Part shown: positions 30,670-40,818 of the stretch, in pieces
Numbering within the stretch: position 1 is the stretch's first letter
Layout of the letters: each line of letters starts with the position of its first letter
NCBI GenBank assembly: GCA_016933055.1
Contig: JAFGBS010000009.1
Span: forward strand, 1-64,000
From: Promethearchaeota archaeon
GTDB taxonomy: Archaea; Asgardarchaeota; Lokiarchaeia; Sigyniarchaeales; Promethearchaeaceae
Reading direction: 5' to 3'
DNA: 64,000 bases
The notes under the pieces: model-generated
Database searches by the model: none
What the model saw: only the letters and a program-made list of their open reading frames with translations
What the model was told of the DNA's origin: nothing
Made by a program: the position numbers and the translations under genes

Positions 30670-31602
30670 TTATTTCCTCTTTTTAATTCTCAGAGTGACA
30701 GCAACGATTGAAATGGTACCCACAACAATAACTAATATAGAATTATAACCAGGTATAAAGTTACCAATCTCAAATTCTTCACTAAACGCATAGATGCTGG
30801 AGTTCGAAAAATCCACAATTTTTATTCTATAGGTTCCTTTATAATAATCAGGGATGTTCCAAGTATAAGTTCCCTCGTTATTTATTCCAGATGTAATGTA
30901 ATCAACTTGATCTTCTCCACTATAAACGTAAAGTGAAATTTTACTAATTGTGCCAGTTGTTTCCCACGTAATTTTCAATTTATCCCTGCAAATCTTACCA
31001 CTTGTCGGGGAGGTTATTGTAAAATCGACCTCTTCGAGGTAATACCAAAATAATCGGGGTTTTGAATAGGACGACTCCTTGCTCCAAAATCTAACATATC
31101 TATTTACATGATTATAAATACAAATGTTTAAGTAATCCCCGGTTGCAACAGCGGATGTAACATTTATTTCAACCATTATATCCGATGCCGAAACAGTCAC
31201 ATTAGTGATGAAATCTCCTTTGGCGGGTTCATTGGTCCCACTTATGGTTGATTCTTCCCAGTCTTCCGTAACATAACATACTGTCAAATTCATTTCCCCC
31301 TCAATAATACCATTATAATCCACGTATAATGTGATAATTACGTTTTCATATTCTTCTGGTCTATCAAGCAGACTAAATCTCATAAAGATTTCCCTTTGTG
31401 CGGAAAGTGCGAGTCCTGCCTGAATAGTATCAGCAGATCCATAGTTTTCTGCGCTACCATCAATCGTTGTTGCATCAGCATCGGCATACACAACGATACT
31501 TTGGACTTTCACGAAAGCACTTCCGTTTGATGTGAAAAGTAATTGTGCAAGTGCGAGAAAAAGTAAACTTGTCACTATTAATGATCTATATTTTAACTTC
31601 AT
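30670..31602 (-). CDS. Secreted DNRLRE-like protein with IPGY C-terminal anchor
   Basis: Signal peptide; SIVVYADADATTIDGSAENYGSADTIQAG (DNRLRE-like); ITSPTSG..ITWETTGTISKISLYVY; C-term FIPGYNSILVIVVGTISIVAVTLRIKKRK. Confidence 0.75.
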   Translation of the reverse strand: MKLKYRSLIVTSLLFLALAQLLFTSNGSAFVKVQSIVVYADADATTIDGSAENYGSADTIQAGLALSAQREIFMRFSLLDRPEEYENVIITLYVDYNGIIEGEMNLTVCYVTEDWEESTISGTNEPAKGDFITNVTVSASDIMVEINVTSAVATGDYLNICIYNHVNRYVRFWSKESSYSKPRLFWYYLEEVDFTITSPTSGKICRDKLKITWETTGTISKISLYVYSGEDQVDYITSGINNEGTYTWNIPDYYKGTYRIKIVDFSNSSIYAFSEEFEIGNFIPGYNSILVIVVGTISIVAVTLRIKKRK

Positions 31603-31807
31603 TTCATTTTCCCTTGTATCAATTTTGGATATTTACTTAAAACGTTGTTATGTTAAATAAATATGATTATTGGACGCAATTAACGAAAGGTAGTAATTTA
31701 TCGTGAGAACTCTCCATCCATAAAAGCAGCCTGTGGTTCCCATAAAAGAGATGTGTTAAATAAGTACATCGGATTTATTTATTAAATCAATTTACTAACA
31801 ATTCTAT

Positions 31808-32452
31808 ATGAGGAAACCTTTCATATTTCTTATTTTTATTCTCTCAGGATTATTTTGGCATCCTATTCCTTATTATGAAGAAGTTTATTTGTACGATCAG
31901 GCGTACATTTATATACTGAGTGCTGGATTAGGGAAGTCAACCTCTATAGAATTATCCGGAGTCACAAATATATCACTGGAGCTAGAAATTTCCTCTGAAA
32001 CTAATTTCACTGTAATTATTGATTATTGTATGTTAGAAGAGAATGATTCCTTTGTAGATTACATTGCAGAACGAGGGTTAACTGACTTAATTCATGGAGA
32101 AAAAGGAGATTTCAACTTTTTTGTATTATTTATAAGAGATCCTTCCATTCTCACAAAAATTAATTCTAGTGTAGCATATAACCGCATTGAACCTAACCTT
32201 ACTACTCATTTCCAGTTTAATTGTTCATTAACTGATGGATCTACTAAAGTGTGGATGTATACCTATGCAGGTTACTACAGTGGAATTACCTACAATTGTG
32301 GTCTTCTCGTTTCCTACACATACTATCTATTAAAATTAAACAATTGGATGTGGATTAGCCCTTTAGTTGCTATAGTGGCATTCTTCGGATTTATTATACC
32401 TTACGCCTTAATTAAAAAGAGGAGGAGAGAAGTGAACCTTCGTGGTTATTAA
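31808..32452 (+). CDS. Secreted/membrane protein with C-terminal TM
   Basis: N-terminal hydrophobic segment; C-terminal WISPLVAIVAFFGFIIPYALIKKRRR. Confidence 0.6.
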   Translation: MRKPFIFLIFILSGLFWHPIPYYEEVYLYDQAYIYILSAGLGKSTSIELSGVTNISLELEISSETNFTVIIDYCMLEENDSFVDYIAERGLTDLIHGEKGDFNFFVLFIRDPSILTKINSSVAYNRIEPNLTTHFQFNCSLTDGSTKVWMYTYAGYYSGITYNCGLLVSYTYYLLKLNNWMWISPLVAIVAFFGFIIPYALIKKRRREVNLRGY

Positions 32453-32734
32453 TAATTGTCTCAGAATCTAACGAAACCGATCTTGCAATTCTAAAATTTA
32501 TTCAATCCCAGATTTACTGGAACCAGAAGAACATACAAAATAACGGGAGTACTTTATTTCTGGATACTATTATATAGTCCTTTAAAATTCTCCCTCGTCT
32601 ATTTTTGTTACCAATATTTCGAAGAGAGTCGAAAGATGTGAAACACAACCTATTTTTCTCTAGAGTCAAATTATTTTTTCTATTTTTTTTTGGAAACTTC
32701 TAGATTTATTATTCTATGAAGCTCAATAAGAATC

Positions 32735-33256
32735 ATGAAGCCTTTAGTGTTCACCGTTATCCTCTCACCTACAAAAGGAATTAACACTGAAGAACTATTC
32801 CGACCATTATCATCAGCTATTCATCACAATATAACATTTAACTATTTATTTGATATATACCGCATACCGGTTGATCGCCCCAATAAAAAAAAAATCTTGT
32901 TGAATATTTGGAAGATTAATATTTGCTCTCATGATAGACCACTAAATAAAAAAATTTCACTAGAAATTTTTCTCCGCACTAACCATATCTCTTGGGCAAT
33001 ACTTATATTTGATATGGCAGATCCAGATTCATATAAAGAATTAATTGCAGAACGAGAGCATTTAGAAGTAACTGGAGGAATCACCAACTTTTCTATTATT
33101 GGAATTCATTCGGATAATGCTGTAGAATCTACCAGACATAATCTCGAAAACCATCTGATGATCTTCGATGATGTTTGTTATGAAATAGATGGGAATTACG
33201 AAAATGTAATAAAACAGTGTATTCAAGAGCTGGCAATCACTATGAATAAGGATTAA
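32735..33256 (+). CDS. Degenerate small GTPase-like protein (pseudo-GTPase candidate)
   Basis: WAILIFDMADPDSYKELIAEREHL...FSIIGIHSD resembles the Ras core after G3; no GxxxxGK[ST] P-loop. Confidence 0.45.
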   Translation: MKPLVFTVILSPTKGINTEELFRPLSSAIHHNITFNYLFDIYRIPVDRPNKKKILLNIWKINICSHDRPLNKKISLEIFLRTNHISWAILIFDMADPDSYKELIAEREHLEVTGGITNFSIIGIHSDNAVESTRHNLENHLMIFDDVCYEIDGNYENVIKQCIQELAITMNKD

Positions 33257-33719
33257 CAAAAAGTATCCCTAAATTTTCGTGTTTTTTTTTCGAACTATAC
33301 AACCAAGAAAACTCTGAAGTGTAAAACCACAATACTCTGAATAAGTTAATAATCAAATTATCTCGGTTGTAGAAAAGAATGGATCATCTTTACAGAAAAT
33401 GGATTTAATTGTGAGAGTGATATACTATTAATCAATTCGATTGCCCCACATTTTTCCGTAATATCATCTGATGCATAAGTGAGATTGATTCCATTCCATA
33501 CTAAATAATTTAGCACTATCTTTGTAATTTCTTATCATAGTTCTGGGGAACTGCGATCATATCCTTGTAAATAATTTTGTCCGAGAGAAAATAAAATCAA
33601 TAAAATCAGTGAAAGTTGGTTCGCATAGGGACAACAGTATCTTTTAAATAGTTGATAAACGATAAAGTATTCCATGCTTTTTTCACGAAAGCATACCCTT
33701 AGTTGTGTAATTAAAAATC

Positions 33720-34958
33720 GTGAGTATTATGAAAAAAAACGGAATAAAAATCTCTATATTATTAGGGGTATTGATTGCGATTCTTGTATCGGTAAATTTT
33801 GCGATCCAATTTGATACAACCGAAGTAAGATTGACCTTTCAAGAAGCGCAAGAAAAAATAGGGTTCGAGGGTATTCCACAAACATCCGTATCTGGGGATG
33901 GAGTAAATACCTTATCTTACAATGGTCTAGTTCCGGGAGATATCATCCTCCTCGGAACCCCGGGAACAATTTTCGATTATTTGATTCCGGGAGAATTTTC
34001 TCATACCGAGATCTTTTGCGGTCTTGTTCAACCAGGAGAATATATTTGGGATCGAGATTTTCATCAATGGATGGCTGTAGGAACCCCCTATGTGATTCAT
34101 TCTACGAAGAGTGATACTGCTGGAAATGGTCTTGGATATTCAACATGGGGTTATGCAGTTAATGACCACGCAGAAAATGCGGTTGCAGTTCGAGTTGCTG
34201 GATTGACCAATGCTCAACGACAGCAAGCAGTAGATTGGATGAAAAGTCGTCTAAACGGAGGGATCGATGGATACCCGATCGGGCCTGCTTATGATTGGGG
34301 TTGGACATCTAAACAAATTACCGGAACAAACGGATTATCGGGTGTAAACGGATATTATTGCTCTGAAATTGCTTGGGCTGCATACAAATATCTGTTCAAC
34401 ATTGATTTGGATCCGGATGGTGACTCTTGGTCCTGGTCGACAGCATATGGAGTATCTCCCAGCGATTTATACTATGATTCAAATACCTTTGTTGTGGAAA
34501 CCTCAGATTGGGATCCCGCTGATTGCTATTACGTAAAGATAAACATCGTGGGTGTTTATTATGAAGATGATTATGATCCTTGGCCCAAGGGTGCTGGTGA
34601 GGAGTACTTAAAATGGTTTGTTGGTGATGGCTGGGGAGGCGCAGGGTACGTAACAAACAATTTCTACGGCACGATAAGTCGTAATGGTGCCGGATACGTA
34701 TATTGGAAGCGCTCCATGGCAAATGTTCTAATCCCGAAAACTCATCCACTTAAAATTCGGGTTGAGGCGTGGGAGGATGATAGTTGGCCGGATTCAGATG
34801 ATCAATATCCAGTTCATAATTGGTGGGAAAACAACATGCTTAACTATGTGAACCAAGGATGGTTCTGGTGGAATTATTGGGATGCAGGGGATTGTCGCTA
34901 TTGCATCGAATTTTGTGTATCAACAACACCGATAGGTACTTCCCCTAATGGAATCTAA
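33720..34958 (+). CDS. Secreted YiiX/NlpC-P60-like permuted papain-fold protein
   Basis: Signal peptide; LVPGDIILLGTP...EFSHTEIFCG (His) followed later by GYYCSEIAWAAYKY (Cys). Confidence 0.65.
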   Translation: MSIMKKNGIKISILLGVLIAILVSVNFAIQFDTTEVRLTFQEAQEKIGFEGIPQTSVSGDGVNTLSYNGLVPGDIILLGTPGTIFDYLIPGEFSHTEIFCGLVQPGEYIWDRDFHQWMAVGTPYVIHSTKSDTAGNGLGYSTWGYAVNDHAENAVAVRVAGLTNAQRQQAVDWMKSRLNGGIDGYPIGPAYDWGWTSKQITGTNGLSGVNGYYCSEIAWAAYKYLFNIDLDPDGDSWSWSTAYGVSPSDLYYDSNTFVVETSDWDPADCYYVKINIVGVYYEDDYDPWPKGAGEEYLKWFVGDGWGGAGYVTNNFYGTISRNGAGYVYWKRSMANVLIPKTHPLKIRVEAWEDDSWPDSDDQYPVHNWWENNMLNYVNQGWFWWNYWDAGDCRYCIEFCVSTTPIGTSPNGI

Positions 34959-35066
34959 TATTACTCAAGACCCTTCTTTATTCTTTTTATTTTTTTTCGA
35001 CTAAAAATGAACCGATCCATACTTGTGATCGAGAAATTTTTATAGACCTTATACCCATAGTAAAAT

Positions 35067-35130
35067 GGTGATACTATGTATCAACTTATAATAGGTACTT
35101 CCTAGTATTAGTACTCCGCATAGTATCACC
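35067..35130. other. 12-bp perfect inverted repeat (40-nt loop)
   Basis: GGTGATACTATG at 35067-35078 and CATAGTATCACC at 35119-35130. Confidence 0.7.
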
Positions 35131-35478
35131 CCCCATGATGGAAAATCAACTTCTGAAAAATTTTATGTGCTGGAGTATAGGGATCAATCTCCGTACTTTC
35201 TCTCATTTGGTCAAACTAAGAGAATTACGATTGCAGGCGTTTTAGCGATATGTTGATCCCCCATCGTATTAGATGAACCATATTCGAATCTAGATTTTCC
35301 TTCAAGTACCTCATTAATGCAATTCCTTGATCATGAAGTTAAAAATAAGAAGAAAACCATAATTTTTGGAACCCATTTTCGTAATAACATTAACGAGTGG
35401 TCTGATTTTACGGGCTTTCTCGACCAAGGATATGTCTGGTTTAAAGGAGAAAATTCGAATCTATACTATTTTCGGTAA
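35131..35478 (+). pseudogene. ABC transporter ATPase (CbiO/EcfA-like) remnant
   Basis: YRDQSPYFLSFGQTKRITIAGVLAIC*SPIVLDEPYSNLDF..KKTIIFGTHF: signature loop, TGA at 35254-35256, Walker B. Confidence 0.75.
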
Positions 35479-35536
35479 GTGAATCTGCTACGGGGTCCAT
35501 ATAAGAGTAAATTAAAAAGGGAGATAAATTTAGAAT

Positions 35537-36334
35537 TTAAATTTTTTTGAATTTTCGAATTAAGATCACAGTACCGATTATCATTGATGCGAATAGGATA
35601 GAAAAACCATACCCTGGAATCGTCCCTGGAGGAGGTGTATCGCCATTTGGAGCTTCTTCCCCAGTTCCATGGGTGTAACTGGTTCGACGCCATATAAAAT
35701 CTTCAAAAGCTTCTTCTCCCAATCCAGGCTCTTCAGTATCTATCTCATAATAATTCTCATCAACAGAGTAAAGAACATGATCTGAGGTATAGTTTACTAC
35801 GCAGGAATAGGTCCAATCATAACTACTTTCTGAACCACTTCCGGTGAATTTGAAACTTATTTTTGGAGTGGTTTCAGTAAAGCTGAAGGCTGGATAGTTT
35901 GTCTCTAGCCATTGAAAACCCGCTTTCAAATCTGCTAATTCTGTCGAATCAGAAATCAAATTCGTTCCTAAATGTATATCATCTAAAACATCTCCGATAA
36001 AATTACCAGGAGAAGATCCTAAAGATCTCAATGTAATCGGGCTTAGCGAGGCGGGATCATCAATAATTGTACCATTTTGGTTTACACTACCATTGATATA
36101 TGGCATACCATTAAATTCGGGAAAACCATACACGGTAAAAATGATATACCATTCTAAGGTGATTGGATAGGTGAGATATGGAGCATCAATATAATGAGTT
36201 GCATCCCATCGAATGATATCTCCTCCCCTAACACCCCAGTCGGGAGTTGCTGCCTTAGCGGTGGTCATACTTAATAAAAATAAGAACAGAAATAATCCTA
36301 TCGCTGTTTTTTTCGTAGTTTTCATATGAATCAT
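35537..36334 (-). CDS. Secreted protein with IPGY C-terminal anchor
   Basis: Signal peptide; C-term TPPPGTIPGYGFSILFASMIIGTVILIRKFKKI. Confidence 0.75.
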   Translation of the reverse strand: MIHMKTTKKTAIGLFLFLFLLSMTTAKAATPDWGVRGGDIIRWDATHYIDAPYLTYPITLEWYIIFTVYGFPEFNGMPYINGSVNQNGTIIDDPASLSPITLRSLGSSPGNFIGDVLDDIHLGTNLISDSTELADLKAGFQWLETNYPAFSFTETTPKISFKFTGSGSESSYDWTYSCVVNYTSDHVLYSVDENYYEIDTEEPGLGEEAFEDFIWRRTSYTHGTGEEAPNGDTPPPGTIPGYGFSILFASMIIGTVILIRKFKKI

Positions 36335-36664
36335 TTGTTTGTTTGTTATTACTCATGATATAATAACTCGTAACTGCTAAGTGATTATCTGCATGAAAGC
36401 TTTCTGTAGGATATATGCAGAAAATTCTTGTCCAAGAGAAGTAATTTTGCTCGCTCTTTGTGTATGACTAGTTCTTTGAAGATAACAGACAAAAGTCCTA
36501 TTAATTATTGGTATCACTTTCCCATCATCGTCACATAACCATAAAAGTGTTACCACAGTATTTCATTAAAATCATTAATACATTTGCGGAGAACAGATGA
36601 AAAATTGTTGCTCAATTACAAATTGGATAGATCCGAATATCCTTCGTGATTTTCTCCATTTCAT

Positions 36665-37459
36665 ATGATTTATTACCCATGTCTTAGAATACAACATATG
36701 GAACGTCTAAATAAGGTCTTCATCTCTTATTCCTACAAGGATGAGATTGCGAGGAGTGAACTTATTTCGAAACTGAATGGTAGGGGCATTAATCCCTATG
36801 TTTTTCCTCCCATTACAGTATCTCCCAATAGATTGAATAGTAATGATCTGATTGAATCCATCCTTCACCATGACAGTATGATTTATATTAAAGGAGAATA
36901 TTCCGATAAATCGTTTTGGGTAGTATTTGAACGAGATTATGCTATGAGAGCACATAAAGAAGTATATTCCTTTGATCCGAGTACTATGAAAATCGAAAAA
37001 TCTCGGCTACCACTACTCGACCTTCCAATTTTTCCCTGTTACATCCATGAAGATTACAAGAAAATTGAGGCAGTATTTGAATTTATGAGAAGGAGGTACA
37101 TCGACTTGGAGACTTTGCACGAGAAATTTTCACCTAAATTGCAGATCGGAGATAGTTTAGCGAATTTTGTTTACAATATACTTCGTAGTGGAAATTACAT
37201 CATATTTTTCTTAACTTCTCATATTCGATCTGAAATGGTAAGTGAAATGAGTAATGTAATGGAATCTCGTCCCGAAAGGATTCTGTTTGCCTTGTTAGAT
37301 AAAGATGCCATTAAAACAATACCAAGCAATCTTCCACCACAAAAAATACTAACGATACCATTATATGGAGACAATATCAGGTCCGAAAAAACACGCTGGC
37401 ATGACCTTATTGTGATGATATATTGGTTGATTCTCCGAAATGCTTACGAATTAGTGTAA
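36665..37459 (+). CDS. TIR-like protein, possibly two TIR-like units
   Basis: KVFISYSYKDEIARSELISKLNGRGINPYVFP..IESILHHDSMIYI..SFWVVFERDYAMRA; second unit IIFFLTSHIRSEMVSEMSNVMESRPERILFALLD. Confidence 0.6.
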   Translation: MIYYPCLRIQHMERLNKVFISYSYKDEIARSELISKLNGRGINPYVFPPITVSPNRLNSNDLIESILHHDSMIYIKGEYSDKSFWVVFERDYAMRAHKEVYSFDPSTMKIEKSRLPLLDLPIFPCYIHEDYKKIEAVFEFMRRRYIDLETLHEKFSPKLQIGDSLANFVYNILRSGNYIIFFLTSHIRSEMVSEMSNVMESRPERILFALLDKDAIKTIPSNLPPQKILTIPLYGDNIRSEKTRWHDLIVMIYWLILRNAYELV

Positions 37460-37511
37460 ATTTCTCCCTTCGGATTTAAATAAAAACGAGTAAAAAAAAA
37501 TAATTTATTTT

Positions 37512-38192
37512 TTAGGCACTAACTTTCTTCTTTCGATTTAGAATTACTGGTAGAACTGCAACGGATGCAATACCGAATCCAATGAGTACCCATAATCCCG
37601 CACTGAGTGTATTACTCTCGGTTATTGTCCAGACTGAAAAGTGTTCAGTTTCTGTAACTAACATTCCATCCTCATAGGAAGATTCCACTTCAACCCATTC
37701 CTCAGTATCTTCATTGAAATAAGCCCAGCTAAGTCTATCGGCATCCCCTTGAGTCATTTCCATACCCAATCGGGCTTTTACCGACATATTCGAATCAATT
37801 TGTATCGCGAAGCCCACTCGAATTTGATGACGGTGTTGGTTTCGGATAGTGGATCCGTTTTGAACTCCTAATTGTTCTTGATCTCGTCTCAGCGTCATAT
37901 TTAATTCAAATTCGCGTGTGGCATTAAGGATATCAATGGAAAAGGTTTTATCCCCAATATTATTTGCATCACAATCTATATTGATATTTACATCTGCTGA
38001 ACTATTCACTCTGACTCGAGTTCGAGCACGAAACCGGTAGGTTGCTTGCGTTTGTGCCTGCAATTTTGTTTGATATTTATCTTGTCCTACCTCTATATCC
38101 CCTTGAGCAGCGACTATGGAAGTCGAAAGGGTCGCAATGGTTCCTAATAAGACCATTCCTAATACGATGTAGGATATGTATTTTTTGTTCAT
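37512..38192 (-). CDS. Secreted protein with C-terminal TM and basic tail
   Basis: Signal peptide MNKKYISYIVLGMVLLGTIATLSTSIVAAQ; C-term LWVLIGFGIASVAVLPVILNRKKK. Confidence 0.7.
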   Translation of the reverse strand: MNKKYISYIVLGMVLLGTIATLSTSIVAAQGDIEVGQDKYQTKLQAQTQATYRFRARTRVRVNSSADVNINIDCDANNIGDKTFSIDILNATREFELNMTLRRDQEQLGVQNGSTIRNQHRHQIRVGFAIQIDSNMSVKARLGMEMTQGDADRLSWAYFNEDTEEWVEVESSYEDGMLVTETEHFSVWTITESNTLSAGLWVLIGFGIASVAVLPVILNRKKKVSA

Positions 38193-38536
38193 TTAATTTT
38201 CACTTTAATGGAAAATATTCCAAGTATAACAAATGGACCTTTGATATATAAGGATTGAAGTGCGCTTCTCCCCATATCATCGTTCTGGTATACTTTACCC
38301 CTTTTCGGACAACATATTTTGAGCGTAAAATATTTTCACTTTATTTTAACCATTCTATTATCGGAAAATATCTTTCACCCTATATCTTCCAGCCAAAAAT
38401 TAAGTAGATTTTGACGGATGCCTTCATTCAGAATGAAAATGACAGAAAGCTATAAAAATCCTAACATTGATTTGATATTTATCTGAGATATATTTAATTG
38501 ACTATACCTAAAAGCCTATAAACGGAGTAGGATCAC

Positions 38537-39145
38537 TTGGAAAATTATCTGTTTAAAATCCTTTTAGGGGGGTGCGTTGGTCGCCAACGAACGGAGATTA
38601 TGAAACAATTTACTACCGGACGGTTTCATCCGGATACTAGTTTTATAATTGGGGTCGATTTTGCGGTGCACTTTTTAGACCTACCGGAGAAAGAGGGGGC
38701 AGTTACGCTTCAGATCTGGGATTTCGGTGAAGAAAAGCGGTTTCGCACTTTAGTTTCCTGTTTTTGCCAGGGTGCCGCAGGAGCAATGCTATTTTTTGAT
38801 CTACATGACCAAGATACACTTTATGATTTGGAAGAATGGATTCACCTTATTAGGAAATATACACACAACATCCCAATTATTTTGTGTGGTGTAAACTGTA
38901 AAGAAACAACAAAATCAGAACAACAATCAAATTTAGATGAACTTGACAGAATAAATGAGGAAGATATCCACGATTTCTTGAATAAACATCATTTTCGCGG
39001 ATATTATGATATCCATATGGAATCCGGTCGGAATATTACGGAATCTTTTGAGTATTTATCCGCGCTGATGGTGCAACAGTGGCCATCCTCGGTGCTGAAT
39101 CAAAGCACTCGAATCGAAACATTGTTACCGAATCAAATTCGGTAA
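38537..39145 (+). CDS. Ras/Rab-like GTPase homologue with degenerate P-loop
   Basis: FKILLGGCVGRQRTEIMKQFTTGRF (P-loop lacks GK[ST]); VTLQIWDFGEEKRFRTLVSCFCQGAAGAMLFFDLHDQDTL; G4-like CGVNCKE. Confidence 0.75.
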   Translation: MENYLFKILLGGCVGRQRTEIMKQFTTGRFHPDTSFIIGVDFAVHFLDLPEKEGAVTLQIWDFGEEKRFRTLVSCFCQGAAGAMLFFDLHDQDTLYDLEEWIHLIRKYTHNIPIILCGVNCKETTKSEQQSNLDELDRINEEDIHDFLNKHHFRGYYDIHMESGRNITESFEYLSALMVQQWPSSVLNQSTRIETLLPNQIR

Positions 39146-39309
39146 TTCTGTTTATTTGGTACATTATTTTCATTTAAACCTACCAGTTTTCATTTTTTTT
39201 ATCATGAATTCTTGAATTAGTTGTCTGGTAGACAAGAATTATAATTAATCTACTATTTTCACTACTATTGTTACATTATTTCATATCTCTATAAATCAAT
39301 GAGGATACC

Positions 39310-39909
39310 ATGACAGAATTTTATTTGCGGACTCCTATTCCTCCAGAAGACCTTAAAAAAATCAAAATTGGGGATATTGTGTACATCACAGGAATTGTCG
39401 TAACTGTACGAGATGAAGCACATCTAAAAGCTTTAGAATTGCATAAAGAAGGCAAAAAGCTTCCCCTTAATTTTACTGGTGTAGGGCTGTTTCATTGCGG
39501 ACCTGTGATGATGAAAGATAAACATGGGAATTGGCAAGTTGTTGCCGCCGGACCGACCACTTCAGCTCGTATGGAGATATTCCAAGATGAGTTTATAAGA
39601 ATCTTCCACCCCGGGATCATCATCGGGAAAGGGGGGATGGGGGAGAGAACTACTCGAGCTTGCCAAGAGGAGACATGCATTTATGGATATTTCACGGGTG
39701 GAGCAGCTTTACTTGCAGCGGATAGAATTAAACGGGTACCAGATGTGTTTTGGTTAGAAGAGTTAGGGATGCCGGAATGCTTATGGGTGTATGAAGTGGA
39801 CAAATTCGGCCCTCTGACGATAACAATTGATGCTCATGGAGGAAACCTCACTATGCAAAGTAAAGCGAATATTGAAGCGAATAAAAAGAAAATTCTGGAG
39901 GAATTGTAG
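39310..39909 (+). CDS. Fumarate hydratase / tartrate dehydratase beta subunit
   Basis: LKKIKIGDIVYITGIVVTVRDEAHLKA..GVGLFHCGPVM..AAGPTTSARME..IIGKGGMG. Confidence 0.9.
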   Translation: MTEFYLRTPIPPEDLKKIKIGDIVYITGIVVTVRDEAHLKALELHKEGKKLPLNFTGVGLFHCGPVMMKDKHGNWQVVAAGPTTSARMEIFQDEFIRIFHPGIIIGKGGMGERTTRACQEETCIYGYFTGGAALLAADRIKRVPDVFWLEELGMPECLWVYEVDKFGPLTITIDAHGGNLTMQSKANIEANKKKILEEL

Positions 39910-39912
39910 AAT

Positions 39913-40791
39913 ATGAAAGATATTGCACAAATTGTAGAAGATACCGCTATTGAATTATTGAAAATTGCTGCCACCCAGCTTCCTTCCGAAGTGAAAGAAA
40001 CTTTATTAAAAGCAGAAAGTGAGACTGAAGGTGCATTGGGAAAATCCCAATTGCATGCGATTAATGAAAACATAAGATTAGCGGAAACCCAAAGTAAACC
40101 TATGTGTCAAGATACAGGAGTTGTTGCATTTTTTATAACGATCGGAGATAAGTTTCCGATGCGTTCTGTAATAAAAACGGCCTTAGTCAATGCAACAAAA
40201 AAAGCAACTGAAAAAATACCGCTTCGACCCAATGCGGTTGACATTTTTGAGGGAAACACAAAGACGAACGTGGGTTTTAGAGGATACATTCCATGGTTTT
40301 ATTTCGATTTGGTAGAGGGGGATTCCTGTGAGATTATTGCTATGCCGAAAGGAGGGGGGAGTTCTAATGTCGGTATGATGAAAATGATTCCTCCTGGAAA
40401 AGGTATAAAAGGCATTAAAGAATTCGTTGTGGAAGCAGTTGCGGCTGCAGGACCTTTAGCATGTCCTCCCTATACAGTAGGAGTAGGTATTGGTGGAGGA
40501 GAAGATATTTGCATGAATCTAGCGAAACAAGCGTTACTTCGTCCTCTTTATCATTATCATGACGATGAGAAAATCGCATCCTTAGAGAAGGAGCTTTTGG
40601 AGGTACTGAATAAGCTCGAAATTGGAGTGATGGGATTAGGAGAAGGTCCCTCGATCCTCGATGTGCATCTAGAAGTAGCGGCACGGCATCCTGCAAGTCT
40701 CCCTGTTGGGGTGGTTATCTCGTGCTGGGCATTACGTCATGCGGGAGCAACTGTTGATAAAGATGGAAACATAAAGTGGCATCCTCACTAA
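39913..40791 (+). CDS. Fumarate hydratase / tartrate dehydratase alpha subunit
   Basis: PMCQDTGVVAFFITIGD..KGGGSSNVGMMKMIPPG..CPPYTVGVGIGGGEDICMNLAKQALLRPL. Confidence 0.9.
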   Translation: MKDIAQIVEDTAIELLKIAATQLPSEVKETLLKAESETEGALGKSQLHAINENIRLAETQSKPMCQDTGVVAFFITIGDKFPMRSVIKTALVNATKKATEKIPLRPNAVDIFEGNTKTNVGFRGYIPWFYFDLVEGDSCEIIAMPKGGGSSNVGMMKMIPPGKGIKGIKEFVVEAVAAAGPLACPPYTVGVGIGGGEDICMNLAKQALLRPLYHYHDDEKIASLEKELLEVLNKLEIGVMGLGEGPSILDVHLEVAARHPASLPVGVVISCWALRHAGATVDKDGNIKWHPH

Positions 40792-40818
40792 TTTCATCAA
40801 AAAAAAAAATAAAATGAA

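Noticed and set aside
34396-34749. 117-aa minus-strand ORF
   Set aside because: Antisense to the secreted YiiX/NlpC-like gene; low-complexity composition.
12151-35256. TGA recoding (stop reassigned) across the window, from TGAs in the helicase, GTPase and ABC ATPase frames
   Set aside because: The three TGAs fall at positions expecting different residues, many intact ORFs here end in TGA, and two of the three genes are also truncated, so ordinary decay is simpler.
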